Assembly (NCBI RefSeq): GCF_023167465.1
Contig: NZ_AP025698.1
Span: 124,001-188,000 of the forward strand
Source of the DNA: Methanothermobacter tenebrarum
Lineage (GTDB): Archaea > Methanobacteriota > Methanobacteria > Methanobacteriales > DSM-23052
Length of the DNA stretch: 64,000 nt
Reading direction: 5' to 3'
A program made the translations under genes and the position numbers. Under the pieces are notes generated by a model. The model saw only the letters and a list, made by a program, of their open reading frames with translations, did no database searches and was not told where the DNA came from. Position 1 is the first letter of the stretch. Each line of letters opens with the position of its first letter. Below are positions 41,376 through 52,044 of the stretch, piece by piece.

Positions 41376-42890
41376 ATGAAACCCATTGACATGATGGTCA
41401 CGGATTTAAATGCAGAATATCTTGGGATTCCCAGACTTTCACTAATGGAGAATGCTGGGAAGGCAGTTGCCCAGGAGATAAACAAGCTAATAGACAGTGG
41501 GAGCGTAACAATCTTCGCAGGTACTGGGGGTAATGGGGGTGACGGTTTCGTGGCTGCACGACACCTCCTAAACATGGGCTTCAAAGTAGAGGTTATATTA
41601 TTAGCCCACCCCTCAAGGGTAAGATCAGAAGAGGCTAAAAAAAACTGGGAAGTCCTAGAGAAGATGAAATTCTCCCCAGCCCCATTAGAACTCAGGATAA
41701 TCAGGGACTCATCCCAACTCAAACCACCAAATACGAGTGTGATAGTTGACGCCATCCTAGGTACAGGCATAAAGGGGAGGCTAAGAGAACCTATAAGATC
41801 AGCCATAAAACTCATAAACAAATCCAAGGCACTTAAAGTAGCGGTAGACATACCAAGTGGCGTTGAACCCGAAACAGGTGAAGTAGCGGATGTTGCAGTT
41901 GAAGCAGATTATACAGTGACATTCCATAGGATGAAAGATGGCCTAAAGATGGCGGATCCCACACTTACAGGGGAGATAATAGTATCTGATATAGGGATAC
42001 CACCCATGTGCGAAATATTCACAGGACCAGGAGACCTTCTAAGATTACCCAAGAGGAAAAGCTCAACCCATAAAGGAGAAAATGGTAGAATACTAATAAT
42101 AGGTGGGAGTGCTCAATATTCAGGGGCCCCTGCACTTGCAGGTTTAGCCGCCCTCAAATCTGGTGCAGATCTTGTGACAATAGCATGCCCCGAATCTGCC
42201 ATGATACCCATCAAATCATATTCACTAGACCTCATCGTCAAGGGATTCCCAGGAGATCACATCAACACCAAAATGCTAAAAGGGATGCTTAAAATGGTAG
42301 AAAGGGTTGATTGCATCCTAATAGGCTGTGGTGGGGGTCTAGAACCCGAGACAGGGGACGCGTTCGACCTACTGGTCCAAGAAATCATGAAAATGGGAAA
42401 ACCCATTGTCATAGACGCTGACGGATTAAAACTAATAAAAAAGGACACCATCAAAGATTACCATAATATTATCTTAACACCACATGAGGGAGAATTCAAA
42501 AAATTCTTCTCACTAAAGTCTCCAATCATCATCAAAGACTTTAAAGAGAAGGTTACAGCCTATCATTCAATAGCGAACAATATAAAGGGTCTTGTATTAT
42601 TAAAGGGACCAGTTGACATGATATTCCAAGGCGAAAAAGTGCGATTAAACACCACAGGAACCCCTGGGATGACAGTAGGAGGAACCGGCGATTGTCTTGC
42701 GGGTATCACAGCATCATTATGGGCCCAAGGATTATCAACAATGGATGCAGCTGCACTGGCGGCCTTCATAAATGGTAGGGCAGGGGAACTGGCCGAAGAA
42801 GAGTATGGTTATGGTTTCACAGCCTCTGAGATGATCGACTTCATCCCAAGGGCCATGTCTATTCCCTCAACAACTTCTGGTATAACCTAG
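41376..42890 (+). CDS. nnr: Bifunctional NAD(P)H-hydrate epimerase / dehydratase
   Basis: Repairs damaged NADH and NADPH hydrates. The N-terminal YjeF_N epimerase has [13 protein letters not shown] and [16 protein letters not shown]; the C-terminal ribokinase-like dehydratase has [32 protein letters not shown] and [12 protein letters not shown]. About 504 residues. GTG 41364 lies in the ribosome binding site GGTGTTGAT. Its end overlaps argG (opposite strand) by 32 bases. Confidence 0.95.
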   Translation: MKPIDMMVTDLNAEYLGIPRLSLMENAGKAVAQEINKLIDSGSVTIFAGTGGNGGDGFVAARHLLNMGFKVEVILLAHPSRVRSEEAKKNWEVLEKMKFSPAPLELRIIRDSSQLKPPNTSVIVDAILGTGIKGRLREPIRSAIKLINKSKALKVAVDIPSGVEPETGEVADVAVEADYTVTFHRMKDGLKMADPTLTGEIIVSDIGIPPMCEIFTGPGDLLRLPKRKSSTHKGENGRILIIGGSAQYSGAPALAGLAALKSGADLVTIACPESAMIPIKSYSLDLIVKGFPGDHINTKMLKGMLKMVERVDCILIGCGGGLEPETGDAFDLLVQEIMKMGKPIVIDADGLKLIKKDTIKDYHNIILTPHEGEFKKFFSLKSPIIIKDFKEKVTAYHSIANNIKGLVLLKGPVDMIFQGEKVRLNTTGTPGMTVGGTGDCLAGITASLWAQGLSTMDAAALAAFINGRAGELAEEEYGYGFTASEMIDFIPRAMSIPSTTSGIT

Positions 42891-44037
42891 CCTGTAACCC
42901 ATAATTTTTAACCATACCCTTCATTTCCCGCTGATCAAAACTTTTATCTTCGAATGAGACAATCTTTTCACTATACAAGCTGTAAGGTGATTCCCTCCCA
43001 ACGATCCTCATATTACCCTTATGTAATTTCACATTAACTGTGCCGGTAACGCGACGTTGCATATGGTCAATAGCCTTGTCAAGATCCTCCCTCAAGGGTT
43101 CATGCCACAAACCATTATATATAAGCTCTGAATAAATGCCACTTATCATATCAGCGAATCTAAGCTCATTCCTAGTTAATGTTAACTGTTCGAGGGCCTT
43201 GTGAGCCTCTATTAAGAGTAGGGCGGCTGGTGTCTCATAAACTTCACGGCTTTTCATCCCAATAATACGATCCTCTATTATATCCACCCTGCCGATCCCA
43301 TATCTTCCTGCGATAATATTAGCTTCTCTTATAAGTTCGACAGGTTCTATTTCCTCCCCGTTAATCTCGTGGGGGACTCCTTCCTTAAATCCTATCTGGA
43401 TCGTCTTGGGATCCTCTGGGGTTTCATCTGGCGGTCTTGTCCAACTGAAGGCATCCTCTGGGGGTTCTACCATAGGATCTTCTAGGATGTCGCCTTCGAT
43501 GGCTCTCCCCCATAGATTTTCATCTATACTATACTGTTTCTTTGGTGGTAATGGTATTCCACAAGATTTTGCATACTCTATTTCCTCAGACCTTGTAAGG
43601 TTAAGATCCCTTATGGGTGCTATAACATCACAGTTGCTCATCGACCTTATAATGGCTTCGAATCTGAACTGGTCATTCCCCTTACCAGTGCAACCATGGG
43701 CTATCGCGGATGCTCCCTCCTCCTTGGCAACCTCAACTATCTTAGCGGCTATGAGTGGCCTTGCAAGGGCCGTGCTTAATGGGTAGCCTTCATATGATGC
43801 GTTGGCCTTTATGGCCTTGAGGATGTAATCCTTTGCAAATTCTTCCCTGGCATCTATCGTGTAATGTTTATAGTTGCCAAGTTTTTTCGCGACCTGGGCC
43901 GGTCTTCTGATTTCTTCACGTGGTTGTCCAACATCCACGCATGCTGTGATAACTTCCATGTTATATTTTTCTTCGAGTAACTTGATACATACTGATGTGT
44001 CGAGGCCTCCACTAAATGCAAGGACAACTTTATCCAT
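42859..44037 (-). CDS. argG: Argininosuccinate synthase
   Basis: Joins citrulline and aspartate with ATP in arginine synthesis. The P-loop [11 protein letters not shown] is at the N-terminus; [15 protein letters not shown] and [14 protein letters not shown] follow. About 392 residues. TTG/GTG starts upstream were rejected because AGGTGATCTA precedes ATG 44037. Convergent and overlapping with nnr. Confidence 0.97.
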   Translation of the reverse strand: MDKVVLAFSGGLDTSVCIKLLEEKYNMEVITACVDVGQPREEIRRPAQVAKKLGNYKHYTIDAREEFAKDYILKAIKANASYEGYPLSTALARPLIAAKIVEVAKEEGASAIAHGCTGKGNDQFRFEAIIRSMSNCDVIAPIRDLNLTRSEEIEYAKSCGIPLPPKKQYSIDENLWGRAIEGDILEDPMVEPPEDAFSWTRPPDETPEDPKTIQIGFKEGVPHEINGEEIEPVELIREANIIAGRYGIGRVDIIEDRIIGMKSREVYETPAALLLIEAHKALEQLTLTRNELRFADMISGIYSELIYNGLWHEPLREDLDKAIDHMQRRVTGTVNVKLHKGNMRIVGRESPYSLYSEKIVSFEDKSFDQREMKGMVKNYGLQARLYQKLLRE

Positions 44038-44128
44038 TAGATCACCTAGAATAATATTCTTGAAGGTTGAGTCTGTCATCCATGCTATTATATTTATGGG
44101 CTAACAATTTAATTTGTGGGGGATGTGA

Positions 44129-44854
44129 ATGGTGTTAGATCCCCTAGATATTAAGATTATCTATAGGGGCTCCGGCGGCCACTTGGAAAAAAATATCCTA
44201 ATAGGTGATTATTTTAAGGTTAATCCATCCTTTAGGGTATTATCTGAGTATTCTAGGAGGGGAACCCCTATAGTGGCCTTGGGGGAGGGGAGGCCCCGTG
44301 TTATGATAACTGCGGGTGTTCATGGTAATGAGATTCCGCCGCAGCTTGCGAGTCTTGAACTTATTAAGTTTCTTGCTCCCCTGGATATTATGGGGACAGT
44401 TTATATCATACCCTTTGCAGCGCCATGGTCGACTATGAATAATACCCGCTGGTTTAAGGGTGTTGATCTTAACCGTTCTTCCCATGCTCCAGGTTCTGTG
44501 ACGAATACAATATTTAAGGTTGCGGTTGATTTAGGTGTGGATGCTCTTGGGGATTTCCATTCAACCGCGCCGAGGAGCAACCCTGGGAGGGAGAGTATCT
44601 TCTGTTCCAAGAAACCTTGTAGGAGAAGTTACCTGATGGCAAAGTATATAAGTAGAATGGGTTCATCAGATGTTATAGCCTATGAGACTGCAGCTTCACA
44701 TTATAAAGGCGCTCTTGAGGATGAATGCAATCTTGGTGGTGTGGGCGCGGTTACTTGTGAGGTCGTATCTGAGAATGGCTCATTAGCCCCTGGAAGCCTT
44801 GAAAGGTCGCTTCTTCAAATGAAAGCTTTCCTCAAATATTTTAATGTGATCTAG
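44129..44854 (+). CDS. Succinylglutamate desuccinylase/aspartoacylase-type M14 amidohydrolase
   Basis: 241 residues. ITAGVHGNEIPPQLASL holds the zinc His and Glu, MNNTRWFKGVDLNRS binds substrate, DFHST supplies the third zinc ligand, and AVTCEVVSENG carries the likely catalytic Glu. Substrate unknown. The ATG follows GGGGGATGTGA. Its stop overlaps the next gene. Confidence 0.87.
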   Translation: MVLDPLDIKIIYRGSGGHLEKNILIGDYFKVNPSFRVLSEYSRRGTPIVALGEGRPRVMITAGVHGNEIPPQLASLELIKFLAPLDIMGTVYIIPFAAPWSTMNNTRWFKGVDLNRSSHAPGSVTNTIFKVAVDLGVDALGDFHSTAPRSNPGRESIFCSKKPCRRSYLMAKYISRMGSSDVIAYETAASHYKGALEDECNLGGVGAVTCEVVSENGSLAPGSLERSLLQMKAFLKYFNVI

Positions 44855-45534
44855 TGGTTGGCATGTCCTCCTATAAAAAGCATGTGATATTTGCCCTAGT
44901 TTTTAGTTTACCATTCTTTTTCCAGAACATATTTGCCCTTGCACTTAGCGTTTTAGGCTCTTCAATTCCAGATTTTGACCATCCGATTAAGGGTAGGAGG
45001 GTTTCTCTCATATTCCTTATTGGACTTTTAACATTGATAATCTTTTATTTGCTTGGCTTGCCATATCTTATTGGGATTCTTTTGATGGTTTTGGCGATGA
45101 TATTTTATCTCTCGAGTCATAGGGGTTTTAGCCATTCAATACTTTGCATTTTTATCCTGTCAATTCTCCTGACACTCCTTGTTATAAGTTCTTATTTCTT
45201 TTTCAGGGCTTTTGGTGTTGATGAAAGGGAATCCCTCGCCCTGATATTGGTCTTCTCAGGGTTAATATTCGTTGATAGGAAAATTTTAATCCCATTCACG
45301 TTTCTGGGCGTCTTAGGCGTCCTGTTCACACCATTCCTTGGTTTGAACCTCTATAATATTATGGGGCCATTTTTGATGGGTTTTATAAGTCATGTGATCT
45401 TGGATTTATACACGCCTAGTGGGGTTAAATTTCTGAGACCATTTTCAACCAGAACATTTAAAAAGGGCCTTGGAGGTTTCCTGATAATAATATGGATCAT
45501 ATGCGCCTCATATAACATTATACACTTGATTTGA
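44854..45534 (+). CDS. DUF457 (YdjM-like) membrane-bound metal-dependent hydrolase
   Basis: 226 residues, several hydrophobic segments. GSSIPDFDHPIKGRR, SHRGFSHSILC and HVILDLYTPSGVKFLRPFS are the histidine- and aspartate-bearing motifs of DUF457. The GTG overlaps the stop of the previous gene (TAGTG); ATG 44863 is an alternative. Biological role unknown. After it comes a decayed region. Confidence 0.85.
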   Translation: MVGMSSYKKHVIFALVFSLPFFFQNIFALALSVLGSSIPDFDHPIKGRRVSLIFLIGLLTLIIFYLLGLPYLIGILLMVLAMIFYLSSHRGFSHSILCIFILSILLTLLVISSYFFFRAFGVDERESLALILVFSGLIFVDRKILIPFTFLGVLGVLFTPFLGLNLYNIMGPFLMGFISHVILDLYTPSGVKFLRPFSTRTFKKGLGGFLIIIWIICASYNIIHLI

Positions 45535-45907
45535 TTGGAGGGCAAAGAATAGGAGGATACTTAGAAGATGGAGCAAAGCACTTGATGGAATCTGCTGGCA
45601 TCTCAAGCTCATAATATATGGAGGACACCTATGGGGTGCTGTTTTCTCCAAGTTGAAGATTTGGATTCAATAAGGCCATGGTTGCCCAGGGGATTTTGTG
45701 GGTTGCTACTTTCTCATTAGCACTTCGTTCACAGTTGATCCTGAAATGATGCTACTGGTGGCCCTTGCACTTAGAGTATTGGGTAATATTAGGGTTGTGG
45801 GGGATAATCCACTTAATAATTCGGATGAAAATCATAGAGAGGATTTTTATTATGATTAGTCTCCCATGGAATAGTGGGTGGGTATTTTTCATGTTATCTG
45901 TGATTTT
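45535..45907. other. Decayed sequence without an intact gene
   Basis: About 370 bases. Plus-strand frames contain short protein-like pieces with no start and broken by stops: one encodes ALDGICWHLKLIIYGGH and nearby residues (to about 45670), another VDPEMMLLVALALRVLG and nearby residues (about 45730-45859). They look like remains of one or two genes disrupted by stops and frameshifts. I cannot name the parent gene. Confidence 0.4.
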
Positions 45908-46133
45908 GTGAACTACCCCCTCTTAATGGGAGGGGGTTCCTGCTTCAACGACGCTTGGTCTCCACAGGTGTGAATTCGGGTTGTCCCAACCCTACAATTT
46001 TACAGGGTTATGGATTAGGACACTGCATCTCAACCCTTTGCTTGGAGGTAAGCACAAAAAATATGGCAGAAGAACAAGTATATAAACTTTTTGGCTTTCA
46101 TTCCCCTTAGAGGGGGACTTCTCGCCGAAAGTT
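45908..46133 (-). mobile_element. Remnant of an IS605/TnpB-type element (ends kept, tnpB lost)
   Basis: Read on the minus strand, the end at 45908 is GAAGCAGGAAC, an 8-bp hairpin (ACCCCCTC/GAGGGGGT, 45915-45937) and TAGTTCAC. From memory this is the form of many IS605-family right ends, where the TnpB guide RNA scaffold ends. Upstream are hairpins GGGTTG/CAACCC and AACCCT/AGGGTT. At the other side a long imperfect stem-loop (46085-46133, AACTTT..GGC with GCCGAAAGTT) could be the left end. No transposase gene lies between. Confidence 0.55.
45945..46007 (-). pseudogene. C-terminal stub of tnpB
   Basis: A 20-codon open stretch reading GLGQPEFTPVETKRR before a TGA stop. Many archaeal TnpB proteins end with a GQxxxTPVE-like segment next to the right-end hairpin. 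An in-frame TAA lies just upstream (46008-46010), so only the extreme C-terminus of the gene survives. Confidence 0.45.
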
Positions 46134-46318
46134 AAACATTGTATAGGGATTGTGGAAAAAGTCTATAAACTTTCCAATGGAGGATGTGGGGTGGGATATC
46201 AATTATGTGGATGATACAATGCATAAAATTTTTCAGATTATATATACTGGGGTCCATAGGATCTGGAGGTGAAAGTTCATCCCTTAAAAATTCTTTTGTT
46301 AGATGATATATAGAAAAA
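46134..46318. other. AT-rich spacer upstream of ehb
   Basis: AAGTCTATAAACTTT at 46159-46173 repeats AAGTATATAAACTTT at 46076-46090 with one mismatch. On the minus strand both look like TATA boxes facing the IS remnant. I see no gene here. Confidence 0.45.
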
Positions 46319-46327
46319 TTTATATTA
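46319..46327 (+). promoter_or_regulatory. TATA box of the ehb operon
   Basis: TTTATATTA within GAAAAATTTATATTATTATAAA. Initiation expected near 46349, leaving about 24 bases with the GGGAG ribosome binding site before ATG 46373. No other promoter of this quality is seen before ehbB. Confidence 0.6.
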
Positions 46328-46372
46328 TTATAAATAATCATGTTAATTATCAGATTGATGGGAGTAAAGACA

Positions 46373-46684
46373 ATGTCCATAGCAAGAATCGGTTATGGAA
46401 TCGCCTACTTTATCATATTAATATACAATATCCTTAAATCAGCCCTAAACGTGGCTAAAATGGTCTTAACAGGGGACATAAGACCAGTGGTGGTTGAAAT
46501 CGAAACGATACTAGAACGTCCAATATCACAAACCATACTCGCGAACAGCATAACCCTGACACCCGGAACCCTCTCAATAGACCTCAACCCAGAAAAAAGA
46601 CTATTAAAAGTCGCCACGATAATACCCAAAGAAAAAGAGGAAATAATACCATTCGAACCCTACATCAAAAAGATGCTCGAATAG
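46373..46684 (+). CDS. ehbA: Energy-converting hydrogenase B subunit A (MnhE-like)
   Basis: About 103 residues. Resembles the MnhE/MrpE antiporter subunit: an N-terminal membrane segment ([17 protein letters not shown]), then [14 protein letters not shown] 46373 follows GGGAG by eight bases; two upstream ATGs lack a site. First gene of the ehbA-Q run, whose complex uses ion-motive force to reduce ferredoxin with H2 for biosynthesis. Confidence 0.9.
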   Translation: MSIARIGYGIAYFIILIYNILKSALNVAKMVLTGDIRPVVVEIETILERPISQTILANSITLTPGTLSIDLNPEKRLLKVATIIPKEKEEIIPFEPYIKKMLE

Positions 46685-46695
46685 GGGGACTAGAT

Positions 46696-46953
46696 TTGGA
46701 TCTACTGTTAATATCAGAGTATATATTCCTCGCATCCCTCGCAATATTCATCATCGCAGCAGTCAGAATCGCCACAAGGAAAACAATAGCAATGGGCCTT
46801 GTAGGAGTCTCAGCATTAAGTATCGCAGTGGCAACAATACTCATCCTCATAAACAAAATCCATGGTATAGGATTCTGCCGAGACATCGCCTATGCCCTCG
46901 TACTACTCGGACCAGTAGGCACAATAGCATTTGCAAAGGTCCTGAAGGGGTGA
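46696..46953 (+). CDS. ehbB: Energy-converting hydrogenase B subunit B (MnhF-like)
   Basis: 85 residues with three hydrophobic segments, in the style of antiporter subunit MnhF. TTG start after a GGGGG site. Eleven bases from ehbA, six from ehbC. Confidence 0.88.
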   Translation: MDLLLISEYIFLASLAIFIIAAVRIATRKTIAMGLVGVSALSIAVATILILINKIHGIGFCRDIAYALVLLGPVGTIAFAKVLKG

Positions 46954-46959
46954 ACAAAA

Positions 46960-47232
46960 TTGGATCCTATCATAATAATAAGATCAGCCATTCTACTAAT
47001 CTCATCAATACTATTACTGATGAGTGCAATGGGGATTCTAAGGTTTAAGGATGATGTCCCCAGAGTCCTATATGCGAGGATACACATCCTCGGCGTAGCA
47101 GATCTCGCATGTATCATCGCCCTTTTAACATTATATGAGCCGCTTCTCGCAGCCACATACTTTATACTAGCACCATTCGCAGCCCATGCAATCGCAAACG
47201 CATACTATTATGGGGAGGAGGACCATGATTGA
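46960..47232 (+). CDS. ehbC: Energy-converting hydrogenase B subunit C (MnhG-like)
   Basis: 90 residues. [30 protein letters not shown] is the MnhG/PhaG signature. TTG start with GGGGTGA. Overlaps ehbD by eight bases. Confidence 0.9.
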   Translation: MDPIIIIRSAILLISSILLLMSAMGILRFKDDVPRVLYARIHILGVADLACIIALLTLYEPLLAATYFILAPFAAHAIANAYYYGEEDHD

Positions 47233-47458
47233 ATATCTGATAATGATCATAATATTGTTAGGAGCCATACTGGCACTAATCCAAAGGGACCTTCTAAAGG
47301 CGGCCATATTAACAGGTATCCCAGGAGCATCCATGGCATTCCTTTACCAGTTCCTGCTAGCCCCAGATGTTGCCCTTACACAGGCAATCGTGGGATCCGC
47401 GATAATACCAGTATTCTTCGCACTCGCGGTCTATAAGACTAGGAGGATGGAAGAATGA
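47225..47458 (+). CDS. ehbD: Energy-converting hydrogenase B subunit D (DUF4040/MbhD-like)
   Basis: 77 residues, two or three membrane segments. [20 protein letters not shown] is the DUF4040 motif of hydrogenase and antiporter complexes. An earlier in-frame start at 47186 lies inside ehbC; ATG 47225 follows GGAGGA. Confidence 0.9.
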   Translation: MIEYLIMIIILLGAILALIQRDLLKAAILTGIPGASMAFLYQFLLAPDVALTQAIVGSAIIPVFFALAVYKTRRMEE

Positions 47459-47811
47459 TCCCAGTACAATTAGCATCATTCTTCACGGCAGCGAGCCTAA
47501 TCCTAATCGGGATCATAGGCGTCTTCTTCATCGACAACCTCGTAAAAAAGGTGATAGCACTCTCATTTATAAGTGACGGTGTTAACCTTTTCCTGGTGAC
47601 GCTAGGCTACAAGCCTGGTGGCATAGTATATATTTACGTGCCAGGAATGTCAAGTTCATGGTTCGCACAGAACGCATCATATCCCCTACCATTCGCCCTC
47701 GTACTTACAAGTATAGTTATCGGTGCAAGCACCCTCGCAGTCATGCTAGCCATAATAATCATACTATACCATAGACATGGTAGCCTTTCATCAAAGATAC
47801 TTGAAGACTAA
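47455..47811 (+). CDS. ehbE: Energy-converting hydrogenase B subunit E (NuoK/MnhC-like)
   Basis: 118 residues, three membrane segments (first about 8-27), with [24 protein letters not shown] typical of MnhC/NuoK. ATGA overlap with ehbD. Confidence 0.9.
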   Translation: MIPVQLASFFTAASLILIGIIGVFFIDNLVKKVIALSFISDGVNLFLVTLGYKPGGIVYIYVPGMSSSWFAQNASYPLPFALVLTSIVIGASTLAVMLAIIIILYHRHGSLSSKILED

Positions 47812-47834
47812 AAAATATGATAGGAGAGGAACAT

Positions 47835-49334
47835 ATGAAATCCCTTATTGCCCTGATGGTGATACTACCAATCCTATGCGGTCTACTCTTGAACCTACTC
47901 CATAAAAAGGATAGAACAATCAAAATATTAGCACTGACCGTCGCGATAATACTACCAATAATCCCCTTAATTGCAAGTTATGGAGTCTACTATTTCGGAG
48001 GATACCCACCAATCGCAGAGAATCCCACCATCGCAAAGTATCTGCCAGCATATATCACAGGATCGTATTTAGCCAAATTCCACCCCGCAATAACATACAT
48101 CTTCAACAGCGCCCAGAGAATATTCATTCTTATACTGGGGATTGTAGCGTTTCTCGCGATTTTCACATCACTAAACGAGGTTAAAAAACCATCCGGGGTT
48201 TACTCTTTCCTAATGTTCATGGCCACCGCGGCTGTCACAGCCATAGTATTAGCAGATGACATATTCAACTTGTATGTCTTCTTTGAGATAGCTGCTATTT
48301 CACAAGCCGGCATCATACTCTTCTCCAATATTAAAGGAAGTTATAAAATGGCCCTCAGGTACCTTTTCCTTGGAGGCGTCGCGGCGCCAATGCTACTATT
48401 GGGCGTGGCCCTATTATTAGGTGCTGTGGGGAGTGTTAACATATCAGACATGATATTCACCATGAAAAAGGGGCTCATAGACCCGGGCAATCCAATATTC
48501 TTAACAGCCGCGGGTCTAATAATTTTCGGATGGCTTTATGGGTCAGGTTTGCCACCATTCCACACTATAAAATCTGGATTGTACAGTAAGGCCCTTCCTC
48601 ATGCGGCTTCCCTCATCCAAGCATTCTCAGTGTTCACCCTTGTAGCCCTGGGCGTTATCATACTCAGATTATTCTATTATATCCCGGTTGTGAGGTGGGC
48701 TATTATCATATTTTCCATTGCAGCCATGGCCCTTGGTATTAGCATGGCTATCATGCAGACAGACTTCAAACGTTTGATAGGTTTCCTTGCAGTTGGAGAA
48801 TTAGGCTATATAGGAATAGGATTGGGATTAGGGACTACTATGAGCATAACAGCGGGACTTTTCCAGGCTGTGAACGAGGCGCTGGCGACCGCTTGTCTCT
48901 TTTTGGGCTTTGGGACAATACTCTACCAGACAGGGACAAGTGAAATAGATAAACTGGGAGGTCTTTTAAAGTATAAACCTGGCGTGGCCGGGCTCATGAT
49001 CCTGGCAGGTTTTATAATGGCTGGCATACCACCATTTAATGTCTTCCAGAGCAAATTGATGCTTATAGAATCTGCTATAAGCGCTGGTTTCCCCGAACTT
49101 GCCATTATAATGATATTGTTAAGTATAGTCACGTTCATGACTTTTATGAAGGCATATTATTCAATCTATCTAAAACCGGAGCCAAGGGGCCTTGAAGTTA
49201 AAGCTGAGAGGATACCCTCCTCCACGATATTTTCTATGATAATCTTGTTGGTGATCTGCACAATACTCGGTATACTGCCACAACTTGCAACCTCACAATT
49301 TGGGAGCATAACCCATGGACTGCTAATGCTATAA
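47835..49334 (+). CDS. ehbF: Energy-converting hydrogenase B subunit F (NuoN/MrpD-like)
   Basis: About 499 residues, the ion-pumping antiporter-like subunit with around 14 membrane helices. [18 protein letters not shown] carries the conserved Glu, and [20 protein letters not shown] and [21 protein letters not shown] are the proton-channel motifs of this family. ATG 47835 after AGGAGAGGAAC is preferred over 47817. Confidence 0.93.
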   Translation: MKSLIALMVILPILCGLLLNLLHKKDRTIKILALTVAIILPIIPLIASYGVYYFGGYPPIAENPTIAKYLPAYITGSYLAKFHPAITYIFNSAQRIFILILGIVAFLAIFTSLNEVKKPSGVYSFLMFMATAAVTAIVLADDIFNLYVFFEIAAISQAGIILFSNIKGSYKMALRYLFLGGVAAPMLLLGVALLLGAVGSVNISDMIFTMKKGLIDPGNPIFLTAAGLIIFGWLYGSGLPPFHTIKSGLYSKALPHAASLIQAFSVFTLVALGVIILRLFYYIPVVRWAIIIFSIAAMALGISMAIMQTDFKRLIGFLAVGELGYIGIGLGLGTTMSITAGLFQAVNEALATACLFLGFGTILYQTGTSEIDKLGGLLKYKPGVAGLMILAGFIMAGIPPFNVFQSKLMLIESAISAGFPELAIIMILLSIVTFMTFMKAYYSIYLKPEPRGLEVKAERIPSSTIFSMIILLVICTILGILPQLATSQFGSITHGLLML

Positions 49335-49348
49335 TGAGGGGGGAGACC

Positions 49349-49687
49349 ATGACATTATATGATACTATAATCGAGAAGATAAGGGAGATAGAAGAGAAGA
49401 CTAGGATGGAGGCGCGGGTGACGAATATATCCGCCTCTGCTGTTTTAACAGCTGAACTCACCCTCGTATCCACAATATTCCTAGCGATACTAATGATAAG
49501 GAAACTAAATATTTACATAATGGTACTTTTCCTCTTATTGGTTGGGGTCATGTTATCTTCAATGACACCCATCACAGTTATTCTACGCAGGGAGCAAACC
49601 GACTCCTTTTATAAGATGATATTTTATGTCATCTTAACCTTCGGAGTTTTAATAACATTACTCTACTGGGGGAATATAAATGTTTGA
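49349..49687 (+). CDS. ehbG: Energy-converting hydrogenase B subunit G
   Basis: About 112 residues. A charged N-terminal 30 residues ([18 protein letters not shown]) is followed by three hydrophobic segments. The first possible ATG (49334) overlaps the ehbF stop, but GGGGGGAG precedes ATG 49349. Assignment by position in the operon. Confidence 0.82.
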   Translation: MTLYDTIIEKIREIEEKTRMEARVTNISASAVLTAELTLVSTIFLAILMIRKLNIYIMVLFLLLVGVMLSSMTPITVILRREQTDSFYKMIFYVILTFGVLITLLYWGNINV

Positions 49688-49958
49688 AGGGATCAGGGGT
49701 CTTATAGCAACATTTTCATTAGCCATTTTTGGAATCACATTTTTTGATACCATAATAGGCCTATACAAGGTTCTTAATCCTGGTATAAGTTACATATACA
49801 ATTATGTGGGTACGAGGATAGCCCCCAACATGGTTACAATTGTCGTATTCGACTGGAGAGGATATGACACCCTCGGAGAGGCTCTAATATTAGTCACAGC
49901 GGTTATTGTAACATTACTCATCTTTGGAAGAGGGAAAGTAGAACTTGGAGGGAAATAG
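49680..49958 (+). CDS. ehbH: Energy-converting hydrogenase B subunit H
   Basis: 92 residues, membrane segments at both ends, with [21 protein letters not shown] resembling the start of an MnhB/MbhF-type domain. Overlaps ehbG by eight bases; two bases to ehbI. Confidence 0.85.
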   Translation: MFEGIRGLIATFSLAIFGITFFDTIIGLYKVLNPGISYIYNYVGTRIAPNMVTIVVFDWRGYDTLGEALILVTAVIVTLLIFGRGKVELGGK

Positions 49959-49960
49959 GG

Positions 49961-50413
49961 ATGAGCACCATACTCAAAATATTCGCATTCCCGGCATCAA
50001 TAATAATAATATGCCTTGGAATCTCAACAATACTAGGAGGCCATATAACCCCCGGTGGCGGATTCCAGGGTGGCGCGATCATAGCAGCAGGATTCATATT
50101 CTGTGCAATAGTCTACGGATTCGAGAATACACCATTCAAATTCACGCACAGGTTCATGGCAACATTAGAGAGCATAGGGGCTATAGGCTACATACTCCTT
50201 GGATTGGCCGGCCTCCTACTCTCTGGTTACTTCCTCTACAATATAGGAGTGGACTTGTATAATCTCCTGCCAGCGAGCATAGGTAGTGTTTTCAATTACC
50301 CGGACGCAGTACATGCGGGTATAATACCATACCTGAACATATTAATTGGATTGAAAGTGCTGGTGGGTTTGAGCGCCGTTGTCATAACCTTCCTAGAATT
50401 TAAAGGAGAATAA
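49961..50413 (+). CDS. ehbI: Energy-converting hydrogenase B subunit I (MnhB-like)
   Basis: 150 residues, four hydrophobic segments. [22 protein letters not shown] is the MnhB signature. The ATG follows GGAGGGAAATAGGG. Confidence 0.92.
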   Translation: MSTILKIFAFPASIIIICLGISTILGGHITPGGGFQGGAIIAAGFIFCAIVYGFENTPFKFTHRFMATLESIGAIGYILLGLAGLLLSGYFLYNIGVDLYNLLPASIGSVFNYPDAVHAGIIPYLNILIGLKVLVGLSAVVITFLEFKGE

Positions 50414-50427
50414 TCTGGGGGAAGCAA

Positions 50428-50664
50428 ATGTTATATGTTGGTCCAAGCCTCTTCGGATTCCTAATAGGTTTCATCCTCGGAACAAGGATAAAAGAAGATG
50501 AAGAAGTAAAATTTCCCATATCATCCTATATTGTAATCCTTATAGCCGCAATTTTAATGGCATGGCAACTAGGCCCATTCCCATACTACCATGATCTGCC
50601 ATTAGCAAGCGGTTTCATAGCAGCATTCGTTGGTATAATACTAGGGAGGATCATAAGAGGCTAA
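50428..50664 (+). CDS. ehbJ: Energy-converting hydrogenase B subunit J
   Basis: 78 residues with three short membrane segments (GPSLFGFLIGFILG at the start). Named by position in the operon and size. The ATG follows TGGGGGAAGCAA. Confidence 0.82.
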   Translation: MLYVGPSLFGFLIGFILGTRIKEDEEVKFPISSYIVILIAAILMAWQLGPFPYYHDLPLASGFIAAFVGIILGRIIRG

Positions 50665-50682
50665 AATGGGAGAGTAAGGATT

Positions 50683-52029
50683 ATGTTCATCACAACAGCA
50701 AAATGTGAAGGTATAGGTGAATGCATAAAGGCGTGTCCAACAGATGCTATAAGATTAATCGATGGGAAAGCATTCAGTTGCATCACCTGTGGCGCATGCG
50801 CTGATGCATGCCCAAATAAGGCAATACAACAAAACAAGTATGGTGGATTCGTCATCGACAGGGCAAAATGTAACCTCTGCGGCATCTGCGAATACACATG
50901 CCCGGTTAACAGTATAAAAATAGAAGACAATATCGTGAAGGGGATATGCGCCAGATGCGGATTATGCGAGGAAGCTTGTCCTGTTAACGCGCGCATAGAC
51001 GCATTCGACCTCATAGAAGAACGCCAATTAAAATTCCTCGAAGCCCTAGATTTTGCTGTTAAAATACCCAAAAGGCGAAAGCCCTTAAAAAAGGAGGTTA
51101 AAAGGACAAATGTGATAACAGACCCTGAAAAATGCACCAAATGTAGAAGATGCCAATATTATTGTCCCACAGGAGCCATAATCGTAGATTTGGAAGAAGG
51201 CTTTTGCAGCGAATGCAGGGTATGCGAGGATGTTTGCCCGGTTGGGGCTATAAAAGACACAACCATAGACCCTGAAAAGTGTACATTATGCCTCAAATGC
51301 ATGGAAGAATGCCCAAACAATGCAATCTATACTGATGATTTCACCGTCCAGATAAGAAAACCCGAAAAAGAACTAGAAGGGGTCATAGTTTCCTGTTTGA
51401 ACTGTGGCTTATGTACAAGTGTATGTGAAACCGGCGCCCTTAAAATGGTAGATGGTAAAATACGCTATGATCCCTCATTATGTGAAGAATGCGAAGAAAA
51501 ACCATGCCTAGATGTTTGCCCAGTAGGCACACTCAGACTCGGACCTGATGGAAGACTAAAAGGATACTGCGTATCTTGTGGAAAATGTGTAGAATCCTGT
51601 GACATTTACGAGGCACGCAGCTTCCAAGAAGTCAAATGGGATGGTACGGTCTCTGAGGATTGTATATCCTGCGGAACCTGTGCAGAGGTCTGTCCAAAGG
51701 ATGCAATAACCCTCAAGAAGGGTTCCATCGAAGTCGATTTCGATAAATGCATATTATGCGAAAAATGTGGGATACATTGCCCAACAGACGCCATACCAAA
51801 GACCACAATGCGCAAAAAGTCAATAAAGGATGGATTCACCCTAATAGACGACAGATTATGTATAAAGTGTGGTCTCTGCATTGAAACATGCCCAGAGGAT
51901 GCCATAACAAAAACACCAGAGAATATAATGGTAGTGGATGAAGACAAGTGCGTCTACTGTGGAGCATGCAACAACATATGCCCAGCCAAGGCCATACTAT
52001 CCGAAAGAGAATTCAGCCTCTCCAAATAA
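50683..52029 (+). CDS. ehbK: Polyferredoxin, energy-converting hydrogenase B subunit K
   Basis: 448 residues built from ferredoxin repeats. I count 14 cluster-binding motifs: 12 of form CX2CX2CX3C (for example [36 protein letters not shown]), one CX5CX3C ([11 protein letters not shown]) and one CX2CX4CX3C ([13 protein letters not shown]). It would bind up to about fourteen 4Fe-4S clusters and form an electron wire. Confidence 0.94.
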   Translation: MFITTAKCEGIGECIKACPTDAIRLIDGKAFSCITCGACADACPNKAIQQNKYGGFVIDRAKCNLCGICEYTCPVNSIKIEDNIVKGICARCGLCEEACPVNARIDAFDLIEERQLKFLEALDFAVKIPKRRKPLKKEVKRTNVITDPEKCTKCRRCQYYCPTGAIIVDLEEGFCSECRVCEDVCPVGAIKDTTIDPEKCTLCLKCMEECPNNAIYTDDFTVQIRKPEKELEGVIVSCLNCGLCTSVCETGALKMVDGKIRYDPSLCEECEEKPCLDVCPVGTLRLGPDGRLKGYCVSCGKCVESCDIYEARSFQEVKWDGTVSEDCISCGTCAEVCPKDAITLKKGSIEVDFDKCILCEKCGIHCPTDAIPKTTMRKKSIKDGFTLIDDRLCIKCGLCIETCPEDAITKTPENIMVVDEDKCVYCGACNNICPAKAILSEREFSLSK

Positions 52030-52044
52030 AAGGAGGATAATATT

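Noticed and set aside
49945..50262. Alternative-frame open frame inside ehbI
   Set aside because: Overlaps the well-supported MnhB-like ehbI; His/Arg/Ile-rich composition is not protein-like.
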